Part shown: in pieces, positions 1-10,758 of the stretch
How the letters are laid out: each line of letters opens with the position of its first letter
Numbering within the stretch: position 1 is the first letter of the stretch
Assembly: GCA_003996215.1 (NCBI GenBank)
Contig: QJPP01001560.1
Location: 372,001 to 436,000, forward strand
Source: Jaltomata sinuosa
Lineage: Eukaryota > Streptophyta > Magnoliopsida > Solanales > Solanaceae
Length of the DNA stretch: 64,000 bases
Direction of reading: 5' to 3'
Position numbers and translations under genes: made by a program
The notes under the pieces: generated by a model
Told to the model about the DNA's origin: nothing
What the model saw: only the letters and a program-made list of their open reading frames with translations
Databases searched by the model: none

Positions 1-438
1 CTCCAAATTGGTTACTTATGACCAACAGATTGAAGAGGAAAAGATCAAGGAAAGGGGAGAAGATACTAAGAGGGCAAGGACATGTGACTTTAGCTACTCT
101 CAGCAGATATTAGAGGGTGGAAATTGCTCTCAGTTCCGCCAGAAAAATTTGGCTCCAACTCTATCTTCTGCTAGTGCCCAGTGCCTAAGTTCAAGAAAGA
201 TCATCGGGATAGAGCATCTAGCTCTAAGTCCCAAGGTACGGTTACCAATGGGTGCACTAATCCAGTATGTAAGAAGTGTGGTAGAAACCACCAAAGTAAG
301 TTCTTGGCAGGTCATGGAAATTGCTTTGGGTGTGGCAATCCAGGCCACATGATGAGGGATTGTCCAATAGCATATCAAAAGGTTAGGGATGTTCGCCCGA
401 AAACTCAAACTGGTTCTACCGCAGCTCCAGTCGGATGA
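1..438 (+). pseudogene. T1 gag C-terminal part with two zinc knuckles (decayed)
   Basis: Gag forms the particle and packages element RNA. The first 180 bases read in frame 2 and the rest in frame 1, so a frameshift lies near 180. The second knuckle, at 322-363, is a complete CX2CX4HX4C (C-F-G-C, then H, then C). The first, starting at 268, has CKKC and H, but its last cysteine is replaced by phenylalanine at about 301. The frame then runs into protease through stops at 436 (TGA), 448 (TAG) and 484 (TAG). The gag start is outside the window. Confidence 0.87.
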
Positions 439-537
439 CCTACTCAGTAGGGTGCCTCGTCTAGGACAAGTGGTGGTGAGCACTAGAACAGGTTATATGC
501 TCTTCAGGCTCGACAGGAGCAGAAGGATTCTCCTGAT

Positions 538-1065
538 GTGGTCATGGGTACATTGCGACTCTTTAATACTGATGTTTATGCATTGTTAGACCCAGGGGAT
601 ACACTTTCCTTTATAACTCCATTTATAGAAGTAAACTTCAGTGTCAGTTTAGAAATCCTCCCAGAACCCTTGTCAGTCTCTGCCCCAGTTGGTGACCCAA
701 TCATAGCTAGACGGGTGTACATAAATTGTCCTGTCACAGTTTCCCAGAAAGTCACCTCAACAGATCTTATAGAGTTAAAAAGGGTAGATTTTAATATCAT
801 TTTAGGCATGGATTGGTTACATTCCTGTTATTCCTTAGTCGATTGTAGAACTAGGATCGTTCGGTTTCAGTTTCCAAATGAGCCAGTCTTAGAATGGAAG
901 GGTAGTAACTCAATTCCTGTAGGTCGATTCATCTCCTACCTTAAGGCTAGAAAAATAATCTCAAAAGGGTATATCTATCATCTTGTTTGGGTTAAAGATT
1001 CAAACTTCGAGACCCCAACACTTGAGTTAGTCCCTGTGGTGAATGAGTTCCCAGAAGTTTTTTGA
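538..1065 (+). pseudogene. T1 aspartic protease domain (decayed)
   Basis: The retropepsin-like protease would cut the gag-pol polyprotein. The active-site Asp is at 589 in the context LLDPGD; the residue after the glycine, normally Ala or Ser, is Asp here. The conserved end of the domain, ILGMDWL, is near 802-822. The domain lies in the same frame as the upstream knuckles and the downstream RT, which implies a single gag-pol frame in the ancestor. A TGA at 1063 ends this open stretch. The ATG at 538 is only the first Met after a stop and is not a natural start. Confidence 0.9.
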
Positions 1066-2310
1066 GAAGATCTTCCTGGAGTTTCTCCCGAATGGGAAAT
1101 CGACTTCGGAATAGATCTCCTTCCTAATACCCAGCCTATCTCGATTCCTCCTTATTGAATGGCTCCAGATGAGCTTTAGGAATTGAAATAACAATTGAAA
1201 GACCTTCTAGATAAGGGATTCATCATACACAACATCTCTCTATGCAGTGCTCCAGTATTGTTCGTGCGTAATAAAGACGGTTCTCTCAGGATGTGCATTG
1301 ACTACCGTCAGTTGAACAAAGTCACAATCAAGAATAAATATGCCATTCCCAGGATTGATGACTTGTTCGACCAGTTTTAGGGCGCTAGTTGCTTTTCCAA
1401 GATAGACCTCAGATTCGGCTATCATTAGCTTAGAGTCAGGGGTAGTGACATCCCAAAAACCACCTTCAAGACTTGGTATGGCCACTATGAATTTGTAGTT
1501 ATGTCTTTTGGACTGACCAATGCTCCTGCAACTTTCATGGATTTAATGAACATGGTGTTTAAATAGTATCTGGACTTGTTCATCATTGTCTTTATTGATG
1601 ATATCCTTGTTTATTCTCGCAATAAGGAGGAGCATGCTAATCATCTGAGGATCATTCTGCAGACTCTCAAGGAGCGCCAGTTATTCACCAAGTTTAGTAA
1701 GTGTGAGTTTTGGTTAAAATCAATCGCTTTTATTGGTAATGTGGTGTCTAGTGAAGGCATCCGAGTTGATTCTCAGAAAATTAAGGCAGTAAAGGGCTGG
1801 ACCAGACCCACCTCTCCGATAGACATCAGAAGTTTCTTGGGTTTGGCTGGCTATTATAGGAGGTTCGTAGAAGGATTTTCATCCATAGCTTCCCCATTGA
1901 CTAAGTTGACTCAGAAGAAGGTCAAGTTCTAGTGGTCAGATGAGTGTGAGAAAAGTTTCTTAGAACTGAAGACTCGGTTGACTATAGCTCCGGTCTTGAC
2001 TCTACCAGAGCGTTCAGATGGTTATGTGGTGTATTACAATGCATCCAAGGTCGGCCTAGGTTGTGTTTTGATACAGAAAAATAAGGTCATACCATATGCT
2101 TTGATACATCTCAAGGTCCATGAGAAGAACTACCCGACTCATGACCTAGAGCTAGCAAAAGTTGTGTTTGCCCTAAAGATTTGGAGACACTACTTGTATG
2201 GTGTTCATATCGATGTGTTCACTGATCATAAAAGCCTCCATTATGTGTTCACCCAGAAAGAGTTGAATCTTCGTCAGAAGATATGGCTTGAGTTCCTCAA
2301 GGAAGAGGAG
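1066..2310 (+). pseudogene. T1 reverse transcriptase and RNase H (decayed)
   Basis: RT copies element RNA into DNA and RNase H removes the RNA strand. The RT motifs LRMCIDYRQLN (about 1285-1317), the SFGLTNAP region (about 1504-1527) and the catalytic FIDD at 1591-1602 are visible in frame 1. The frame is broken by TGA at 1156, TAG at 1177, TAA at 1189 and TAG at 1378, 1426, 1564 and 1930. RNase H follows from about 1978. Its first catalytic Asp is replaced by Asn (YYNAS), while the Glu in DLELA and the Asp in FTDHKS remain. The linker between RNase H and integrase is shortened around 2300 by a deletion that also changes frame. Confidence 0.92.
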
Positions 2311-3539
2311 AGAGTTAGCCAGAGATGTTCATCGGCTTGCTCGCCTAGGAGTTTGCCTTATAGACACGTCAGATGGTGGTGTGATAGTTCAGAATGGGTC
2401 AGAATCTTCATTGGTAGTGGAGGTTAAGGAGAAACAAGATAGCGATCCCATATTGCTTCAGTTGAAGGGTGCAGTTATTCAGCAGAAAGTTTAGGTTTTC
2501 TCCCAAGGGGGAGATGGTGTGCTTCGTTATCAGGGACGCTTATGTGTTACCAAGGTGGGTGAGTTGAGGCAGCAGATCCTTTCAAAAGCCTATAATTCCA
2601 GATATTCCACTCATCCAGGTGCCACTAAGATGTACCGTGATTTATGAGAAGTTCATTGGTGGAATGGCATGAAGAGGGACATCACAGATTTTGTGGCTAA
2701 ATGTCCCAACTGTCAGCAGGTTAAAGTAGAACACCAGAGACCAGGAGGTGTGACTCTGGTGATTAGCATTCCTACTTTGAAGTAGGAAGTGGTCAACATG
2801 GAATTCATTACAGGTTTACCCTGTACTCACAGACAACATGAATCTATTTGGGTGATAGTGGATAAAGTCACTAAGTGAGCTCACTTCTTGGCAGTCAAGA
2901 CGATCGATTTAGCGGAGGATTATGCCAGACTCTACATCATCGAGGTAGTCAAGTTGCATGAGATTCCCTTGTTTATCATTTCATATAGAGGTCCTCAGTT
3001 TACATATCATTACTGGAAGTCTTTTAAGAAAGGTCTTGGTATTCAGGTGAACCTTAACACAACATTTCATCCACAGACGGATTGTCAGACATAGCGTACC
3101 ATTCAGACCTTAGAGGACACGTTGAGAGCTTGCGTGATTGATTTCAAAGGTAGTTGGGATGATCACCTACTTTTCATAGAGTTCGCCTACAATAACAATT
3201 ATCACTCCAGTATCCAGATGGCCCCGTATGAGGCACTTTATGGGCGTAGATGCAGGTCACTGGTTGGTTGGTTCGAAGTAGGTGAAGTAGCCTTGATCAG
3301 GCCAGATTCGGTTCATAAGCCTATGGAGAAAGTTCAGCTCATCAGAGAGAGATTGAAGACAACTCAGAGTCATTAGAAGTCCTATGCTGATGTGCGGAGA
3401 AGGTACTTAGAGTTTGAGGTCGATGATTGGGTTTTCTTGAAGGTGTCACCCATGAATGGGGTGATGAGATTTGGCAAAAAAGGGAAGCTAAACCCCAGGG
3501 ATGTAGGTCCTTACAGAATCTTGAAAAGGGTTTGGTAAT
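2311..3539 (+). pseudogene. T1 integrase (decayed)
   Basis: Integrase would join the cDNA to host DNA. Reading is in frame 2. The HHCC zinc-binding region (about 2580-2725) keeps CPNC, but the first His appears as Tyr. In the DDE core the first Asp is present (VIVDK). The second is Tyr (SYRG in place of the usual SDRG), and the position of the catalytic Glu is a TAG stop at 3092. Further stops are at 2492 (TAG), 2645 (TGA), 2783 (TAG), 2876 (TGA) and 3374 (TAG). The MAPYEALYGRRCR block and the GPY-type C-terminal segment follow. A one-base shift near 3535 moves the remainder to frame 3. Confidence 0.92.
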
Positions 3540-3881
3540 GTGGCTTATGAGTTAGAGTTGCTAGCAGAACTTGCAGCAGTTCATCTAGTATTTCACATTT
3601 CTTTGTTGAAGACAACGATAGTTCCCTTAGAGAGTATGGCTGTGAAGGACAGCCTCACCTATGAGGAGGTTCCAGTTGATATTCTTGACTGTCAGGTTCG
3701 TAGGTTGAGAAACAAGGAAGTTGCTTTTGTAAAGGTTTTATGGAGGAATCAGTCCATAGAGGGAGCTACTTGGAAAGCAGAAGCAGCCATGATGTCCAAG
3801 TATCCTCACCTCTTCCCTTCCAATTCAGTTTCAGCTCGAGGTAATAGTTCCTCTCCAGTCTCTAAGTTTAAACTTGTGTAA
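3540..3881 (+). pseudogene. T1 chromodomain at the integrase C-terminus
   Basis: After the end of the GPY segment, the stretch from about 3650 to 3835 has the form of a chromovirus chromodomain: EEVPVDILD, then VRRLRNKEV, VLWRN, GATWKAE and YPHLF, with the conserved Trp residues in place. Chromodomains are thought to steer integration toward methylated histone H3 in heterochromatin. The 113-codon frame is open to the TAA at 3879-3881. This is one of the best-preserved pieces of T1. T2 lacks it. The region from 3882 to 4048 is untranslated and I see no other feature in it. Confidence 0.88.
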
Positions 3882-4049
3882 TTCAGTCTCTATACCTCGT
3901 CCCATCAGTTATCCTTGCATTTCAGAATACTTGCATGTTCATAAGACTCAGTTCAGTTAGATGTCAGTTTCTTATGCTCAGCTGGTAGGGATTGCAACGC
4001 TTTCTCTCCAAACTCATCTTGTTTAGTATTCATTAGAGGATGAATGATC

Positions 4050-4061
4050 CCAAAAGGGAGA
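4050..4061 (+). other. T1 polypurine tract
   Basis: The purine-rich run CAAAAGGGAG lies directly upstream of the LTR and would prime plus-strand DNA synthesis. T2 has CCAAGAGGGAGATATTG here, so T1 has lost a few bases, including the TG of the LTR start. Confidence 0.75.
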
Positions 4062-6162
4062 TAACACCCCAGAACTTCCAAGCCCAGACTTAACTCAGAA
4101 AACCAGAGGAAATAAAAAATTTCCAATTGTCAGCGGGACCATAAGTCACTTTCACGAGCCGTGGACTGGACTCATGGAACACAAATCAGAGAACTACTCC
4201 TATGAAGTCAATTCCACCACTTGAGTCAACAAACCATAGAAGTTTCCACAGACCATAGAAACCATCCGTGGAATCCTCCTAGCTGATGACTCCCAGGAAC
4301 CACGATTGGGTTCCACGACCCATAGAAGATTCCACGAGTCATGAACCCAAACCTTGGAATAAATTCCAGTAGCCCAACCTTAAGTCCACAGGAACCACGA
4401 GTGGGTTCCATAACCCGTGGAAGCTTCCACGAGTCGTGAACCCAAATCGTGGAGTTCAGTCCTGTAGCTCACCTTTCAGGACCAGGAAACCACAACAGGG
4501 TTCCACGACATGTGGAACTTTCCATGAGCTGTAGAACCAAGTCGTGATCCCTGAGTCGCGAATTTCAGCAGGTTTTCCAAATATTTTCTAGGGGCATTCC
4601 AGACTTTTACTTTGTCTTTTAATGCCTAGGACACATCATTTTGACTACTCTAAGCTTAGTTAATTAGTAAAAGACTGCCTAAAACCCTCATTCTCCTAAA
4701 AACATCAGACTTAGAAAGAAAAGAAGAGAAAGAAGCGATAGTTTTCTCTCAAGAACAAGCAGAGGTCTTCATTAAGTTCAACCCCAAAAATCCAAGGATT
4801 TCTCTGTGGTTTTCTTCACCAGGTATGTGGGATTTCACTAGTGGGTTCCTTTCACCCATTAGGTCCCTCTAACTCAGTAGTTCCTTCAGTTTCTCCATGA
4901 TTGATTAGACCTAGGGTTCAAAATTCTTAGAATTTTTCCATACTATTCAGATGCTATAATTTATGTGGTGTTTAGTCCAGATTCCTTGGAAAATTTCAAC
5001 AATCATGTTTAGAATTCAGGACCCTAACCTGTCATAATTTCCAGTACTTCATAGATTAAGCTTGCTAGGCAGATCAGTCAAATAATCATGTTTCAGGATT
5101 TAAATGACATATCCTTCATTATGTATATGTTGCATTCTCAGTTAATTATCAGTATTTTGAGCTATCTATTATTTCAGTGCATTGTTGCTTATAATTAGTT
5201 GGGAGTAGACTTAGTACTAAGTGGACGAGGGGATGAAGGCTTAGCTTTAAGTTTAGGCTAAAACCTTTAGTAGCAGTCCCTATGTCCAAGAACTACGGTG
5301 CCACCATAGGTATTGAAGAGGCCAGCTGTCAGACTAGGCTTTACCTCCTTATCCCTTTAGGACATTATTAGTGGATCCACGTCAAACTTGTTCGTACCCT
5401 TGACACAGTATGAACACCCTTCCCTCCAAGGTTACATGTTGGCCCCATAGTTTGCTCAACTTGGGGTATGTTAGTTAACAGTACCTCCCACAGTCAGATT
5501 CATGTTGCATTGACCATGTACTGAGTATTTATTTTAGTATTCAGTTCAACATGCTATATTCATGATTTGTACTTGGTCATTGCACTCAGCCCCGCTTTCA
5601 GTTATATTTCAATGTGATTATTTCCAGGTTCAGTTCCTTATTGTTCAGCTTAGTTTATATCTTGCATGCTCAGTACATTCAAAGTACCGATGCATACTTT
5701 TGTGCTACATCATTTTTCGATGTAGGTTCAGGCACTCAGCATCCGGACCGTGCTTAGTTCAATCTTCCAGTCCATACTCAGCTGCCAGCGGCGAGTCCTC
5801 ATAGTTCGGGGATGATAGACATGCTTTACTTTCAGTATTTAGTTATCAGTTTCAGTCTTATTAGGGTTAGCTGGGGGCATGTCCTAGTAACTCATATCAG
5901 CTAGAGGCTTTCAGACATAGACTGATTCAGTTTGAGTTGTTAGTGTTGTTTTCAGTCATAAGAATACTCTTATTATAGTTTTATATTCAGACATGTTTTG
6001 TGTTCTTCTCATTTCAGATATAAAAACTATTTTCAGCTTCCGCACAATACATATTTTAAGAAAAGTAAACATGCATAGTTATGCCATGCCATGGGTTAAC
6101 TTAGGGTCACTTGTGACACTGACCACCGTGTTGCGTCTAGGAGGTAGCCTTGGGGCGTGACA
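4062..6162 (+). repeat. T1 3' LTR (about 2.1 kb)
   Basis: It starts with TAACACCCC (TG missing compared with T2) and ends GGGGCGTGACA. It matches the T2 LTR at both ends and through shared blocks, such as the stretch before the 3' end that reads GTGTTGCGTCTAGG in T1. The first 500 bases hold many short palindromes of the CCACGAG/CTCGTGG type (see the tandem repeat entry). Small ORFs within it are not conserved in T2, and I do not treat them as genes. Confidence 0.9.
4295..4575 (+). repeat. Three imperfect ~95-bp tandem repeats in T1 U3
   Basis: Units beginning AGGAACCACGA or AGGAAACCACAA start at 4295, 4390 and 4484, giving periods of 95 and 94. Each unit contains GGTTCCACGAC, then a GTGGAA-type block, then TTCCACGAG or TCCATGAG and a GTGAACC-like block, so each carries several small dyads. 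A weaker partial unit precedes the first. The equivalent T2 LTR region (15405-15755) has the same word types but no clean tandem order. Confidence 0.75.
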
Positions 6163-7482
6163 CATCGGGAGGGCTAGCATATTTCGGAGGATAAATTAAG
6201 CATGGAGCCGGTAGATTAAGATCCCAATTTAACTCAACATGCGAGATCACGTTTTTGAGTTCCTCAGCCTCCACTTCCATAATATCCACCCTAGCACATA
6301 CTTTGCTCACACTTGACTATACAAGTTTAAAGGCCGACTTGATGGCGGATTGAATTAAGGTTGGAATGTCCTTGGGCAACTTTTATAGGAGCTTCTTATT
6401 TTTGTTAGTAATTTGAGCAAGTTTTAGTAAGTTACTTGAGGAGGCGGTGGTATGAGATATCACATATGTTATGATTAAAGGTCCTTGAAATTGGAGTGAG
6501 CTCCCCTCTTGATCATGAATAATGTGCTCAACTTGGCCCTGCTTCTGGTTGCACGAGGTGTTTGAGCAAACATCTTTCTCTTGACATGTGGGGCGTCCTT
6601 ATCACTCTTTGTGTCTAAACAAACCTGTAAACAAACCATTCTTGTAGCTTGGGTAACCTTTTCTAATGATTAAAACAAAGAGCATTTGGCTTGGATGCAC
6701 AATAAGCTAATGAGGACTAGGAAGTCCATGGAGGTGGAGTCGTGCTTAGCTTTCCTCTTGAGATGCTCCGCTATGATTTCTCCCTCATTCAAAGGGAGGC
6801 TCTCCATGATGTAGTCAATGAGAATGGCCATCTCTAAAGTCAATTTAGTGGTGTGACTAGTTGGGATGCGTCTTGTACTCACCAAGTTGAGCCACATGCG
6901 AGCTTCAAACTTAAGATCTGAGCGATAGATTTGCCCCTTTGAGATAGCCCAAAAGGGGTTTCATTCTGCAATGACACTAGCAACCCACTCGTATTGATAT
7001 TGCTTTGTAGCCACATATTCAAAGTACCTTGACTCTGGAATTGGTTCATCATCCCAAATGGCAAAATGGATGGCTGCAGGGGATATGTCCACCTCTTTAC
7101 CTCGGACTAACACCGACTTGAGGCACGGTAACTTTCTTAGTAGACCATTGTGTCTCATCATGTCAAGTCAGACTCAGTATGAAGCATAGAATTCCTGTAC
7201 CAACTCAGGAAAATAGGGACCGTGATTCTTTGCAAAATGGTCACAAGCTCTTATGTGGAACTGTTTTGGCATGTATGGGAATTATTCTTGAAAATCTTCC
7301 ACATCGAACCCCTTCTCTTCCAAGAATGGTTGATTTTCCGGAAACTTAAGGTAGTAGGCTTCTATCCCCCTGACCCCAAATCAGATTTTTGATTCATTAG
7401 GCCGCTCCCCTTGCATAGGAACACCTGCATTAAGAGTGTGTTTTGTGGCACGCCTTTTTTGATGGAGCCTGATGGAAGACAT
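6163..7482 (-). pseudogene. A1 env-like ORF of Athila (plant transposon protein type), cut by T1
   Basis: On the minus strand an ATG at 7482 opens a reading path with blocks shared by A3 and A4: FLEEKGFD, LVRGKEVDI, WDDEPI, YQYEWVASVIAE and EGEIIAEHLKRK. Athila elements carry such an ORF downstream of pol; it is called env-like by position, and databases tend to describe it as a putative plant transposon protein. Its function is unknown. Several stops and frame changes break it. The last readable part matches A3 near 31990-32030 and ends exactly at the T1 LTR. The five bases next to T1, CATCG at 6163-6167, are the predicted target-site duplication of T1. Confidence 0.8.
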
Positions 7483-9428
7483 ATTCCAGCAACTAGAGAT
7501 TAGTAGCAGGCACTATGTATCTATATATGATCTAAAAGAATCTAATAACTAAGATTGATGGAATGCAAAAAAGAGCAGAGGACGAAGTAGTCGACTATTG
7601 GATCATGCAAACCACATGCGAAACGCACCAGATAGAGTGCGTGTTGCATGTGGCATCACATGATCTAATAGAAGCCTGCAGTGGTTGTAGCTCTGATATA
7701 CGAAGTTGGTGCATACCGCACAAGATATTGTGTGCATCGCACAAAAAATTGCATGTCCAAATAGTGACTAACCCTTCTTTTTCAAACATGGTGCGATGCC
7801 GTGTGCGACCCGCACATCAAGATCTATGCATTGAATGTAAAATGCACGAGGGCATCATTGGAATTTTTGGTTCCTTGTGTTATTGTGAATTACACATGTG
7901 ATTCGTAGAGCAAGATGTGCTTAGGCACTTGGCACCACGCAATAAACCAAAATAATAACATAGGGGCAAAGGGGTATCATGATCATAAACATCCGGGTAC
8001 TCAGACTTCCCCGAATTTTCATTGACAAATCCAACAACCAAGTAAATGACTTAACGACTTCCCTTAAGATGGATGTTACCCCGTCTATCATCGAAAACAT
8101 CAAGTCCTCACTTGCAATAATGGGCACCAATAAGTTTAGCAAAAATTAACCCCTCCCCGCACAAGATCATACACCCAAAGATAATCTTCAACAACGAATC
8201 ATGGGCATACAAGTAGTAAACTTAAGCCCCAACAATCAATTTTTGGTAAAACCTTATGACAAACGATGATTTTCCCTTAAGAATGACATCACCCGATCTA
8301 TCATCGTGCAAAATCATTCATCAATCACCAGTTGGTTACTCAAACTTCACCCCAAACACAGATTTCAAGGCTAACAATCACTACCAACCAAGATGCATTA
8401 ACAAAATTCACGTTCTACCAAGTTGAAATTAATCAAAAATCTCAACACAATTCAAAATTGGGGACCTAAAATTTTCGAATCTCACCCAAAAATCAACATG
8501 ACAATTCTATTAAGCATACTTCACAATATGAGTTCTCAACCTTCATAAAAACCATCAATTAACATCAGGGAACTTACCATAAGTGAAGATTGGGCAGAGA
8601 GAGGTAAAAATTGGAGCTTTTAAAGTGCAACAATGGTGACTCGATCAACTCTCCCAGAGAGATGAACATTGGTGGCATGGAGGAGAAGTGGTGGTGATTG
8701 GTGGGGAGATGAAAAAGATTTTGGGAGAAGTAGAGGGATTTGTGGGAGGTTTTCAGAGAGAATTTTGAGAGTTAAAGAGAAAATATGGTATAGTTAGTGA
8801 AGGTGGCAGAATATAAAGAGAAAAGAAGAAGAGAAGTTGAGTCGGGTCATCTCTGGGTCAGGTCGGTCAACTGGTTAGGTCAATTAAAAATTCAAATTTA
8901 CCTTTGGTATGCTACGATGTGAGATTCGCACGAGCCCTTGTGCGGACTACATGTTGTTCTCACATTGTTGTTTTTTCTACCATGGATTTTCCCAGGCCTC
9001 TATTTTTCCATACGATGGAGGTGCAATGCACAATTGGGCTCGTACGGAGGTACATCGCCTCTAATAGTTCCATTTTATCCCAGGCTATCTGTTTGGGCAT
9101 GCAATGAGTCATTCGACCTACACAATAGTTTGTGTGGTCCGCACGGTCCTCCGCACAACTCATGTTATCCCTGTTTTCACTTGTCTATTTTTTGGCTCCA
9201 TGCATTCCCTAAAAACACACCAAGAATAAAGGAAAGAAACTTGGGTTGCCTCCCAAGAAGTGCTTGAATTAACGTTGCAACTCGACGATAGTACCTCAAT
9301 CAGTCGTTCTTTGGATTGGTAATGGTATCACTGGGCAACGTCCCTTTAATCCTCAGGTTCATTTGGGTCGAGAGGTGGTTCATTTGGGCCTCAAGATGCT
9401 TGATCGAGGCTGAGTGAGAGATCACAGT
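7483..9428 (-). other. A1 spacer between pol remnant and env-like ORF
   Basis: This is non-coding Athila sequence. It contains the post-pol motif (about 9241-9270, minus-strand sense CTTGGGAGGCAACCCAAG-like), several GTGCGA/TCGCAC palindrome words (7610-7900 and 8920-9150), and two related TTCTTAAG/CTTAAG-containing motifs at 8261-8302 and 8050-8092 that recur in A3 and A4. ORFs of up to 112 codons here are not conserved between copies. Confidence 0.7.
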
Positions 9429-10631
9429 TTAATGAAGTGTTGAAACCTTACGTTTTATCTCACTCACTCTGGTATTGGTTGTATCCACCTTTTTGAGAAC
9501 CAAGGACAACATGTCCTTGAGTTTGGAATGATTGGGGTTGCTTGTGGCTAGTTGATAGAGAGAGTCTGCTTTGTTTTGAGGCACATAGGGGTTTGAGCTT
9601 TGATGATTTAATCGATCACCATCCTTATCTCTATCTATCAAATTTCCATCCCTTTCCTTATCTCTTATCCAACCTTGGTTCTCTTCCCTTGGGAGATAAT
9701 ACTCAGGACGAGAACCCGCCGATATAAAGCACAATTTACCATCCACAACTATCATCAGCTCATCATCACTTGCTTTAATTTCTGGTGTACTCACAACATT
9801 CACCGCCTTAGCACCACCAGCTCCCATTACATGCTTGGTTATCAAATAAATTTGTGTCATCATTTTTTCCATTGTCTAATCTCGCTCCTCATCCCTTTTT
9901 CTCATTTCATTGGTCAAGATGGATGAGTTCACTCCCGAAGTTGGCACATCCACTTCTCTTGTATGCCGTGCTTGGTTGGTCTTGGTCATTCGCTCTAATA
10001 AAGTCATGGAAATAGGAAAATCTAAGTCCATGAAGGTTACACCTCCAAGGTTGTTACCCACCAACTTATTCATAGAGTTCAACGATCGATAGAAGCTTTG
10101 GAGCAATATATTGTCCGACAACTCATAGTTCGGACATAGGACAAGCTTCTTTTTGAACCTTAACCAAACCTCATGTAGAGGCTCATCCGGGAGTTGCCTA
10201 AAGCTTGTAATCTCGTCTATTATATTCATCATTCGAGATGGAGGAAAGAATCTCGATGTAAATGCCTCAACCAACTCGGCCCAAGATGTTATAGATCTGT
10301 CTGGTAATTCTTCCAACCACTTCGTGGCTTCCCCCGTCCAGGAAAAGGGGAATAGGAGTAATTGAAGGGATTCTTGGGAGATATTATGAAATATGAATGG
10401 TTGGACAATCTCCATAAAATTTCGGATATGCAGATTTGCATCTTCATGTGCTGCTCTACAAAACATTCCCTTCATTTGGATCAAGTGGAGCATGGTGCTA
10501 GTAATGTGAAAGACAACATTTCCCACCGTGGGGGGTAGACGGATTGCACTCAAACCCCCTTACAACATAGGATCAGCAGTGTTTGCATCCATGAAACCAT
10601 CAATTCTCTCGTTATCATCTGCCTCGCTCAT
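9429..10631 (-). pseudogene. A1 gag, best-preserved Athila gag in the window
   Basis: One minus-strand frame of about 400 codons runs from ATG at 10631 to a stop at 9429 and is interrupted only twice, by TAA at 10562-10560 and TAG at 9878-9876. It has the retrotransposon gag core: RLPPTVGN, GEATKWLEELPD, TSWAELVEAF, FFPPSRM, EITSFRQLPDEPLHEVW, then CPNYELSD and QSFYRSLN. The same landmarks occur in A4. No zinc knuckle is seen, which fits Athila. The segment downstream to about 9300 is probably the gag coiled-coil tail in shifted frames, after which all of pol is missing. Confidence 0.87.
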
Positions 10632-10736
10632 AGGCTAGTCTGCTCAATCACAGCACAAACAACAAACAAAAGTAAAAGAAACAAGTACTCTCAAAGTGAT
10701 TTTATATCTACAATCAAAAATAGCTATCTAATCAAG

Positions 10737-10754
10737 TCCCTAGCAATAACACAA
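10737..10754 (-). other. A1 primer binding site, tRNA-Asp type (degenerate)
   Basis: The minus-strand sequence TTGTGTTATTGCTAGGGA sits a few bases inside the LTR. It is a decayed form of the Athila primer site, which matches the 3' end of plant tRNA-Asp (TGGCGCCGTTGCCGGGGA). Confidence 0.7.
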
Positions 10755-10758
10755 TTTT

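Larger units (their letters stand above)
1..6162 (+). mobile_element. T1: Tekay/Del-like chromovirus, 5' part outside window
   Basis: This is a Ty3/gypsy LTR retrotransposon read left to right. The order is gag zinc knuckles, aspartic protease, reverse transcriptase, RNase H, integrase, chromodomain, polypurine tract and 3' LTR. Integrase downstream of RT marks Ty3/gypsy rather than Ty1/copia, and the C-terminal chromodomain marks a chromovirus. The long LTR (about 2.1 kb) and the paired gag knuckles fit the Tekay/Del clade. One frame runs from about 181 to 2310 through gag, protease, RT and RNase H, broken only by stops. Integrase continues in the next frame, and the chromodomain in the third. 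At least 17 stops lie in these frames, so the copy cannot encode a working polyprotein. The right end is an LTR terminus (GCGTGACA) that abuts the A1 env-like ORF, so T1 most likely inserted into A1. Confidence 0.93.

Noticed and set aside
436..3376. TAG readthrough as gag-pol expression control
   Set aside because: TAG codons occur at many places inside enzyme domains, accompanied by TGA, TAA and frameshifts; this is decay, not a single programmed site.
4140..4575. Regular short repeats as a possible CRISPR array
   Set aside because: Units are imperfect, about 95 bases, with no unique spacers, and lie within a plant LTR.
7563..7901. 112-codon plus-strand frame with many Cys and His
   Set aside because: The Cys/His come from repeated TGCGCAC-type words of the Athila spacer; no spacing fits a known zinc domain and it is not kept in A3 or A4.
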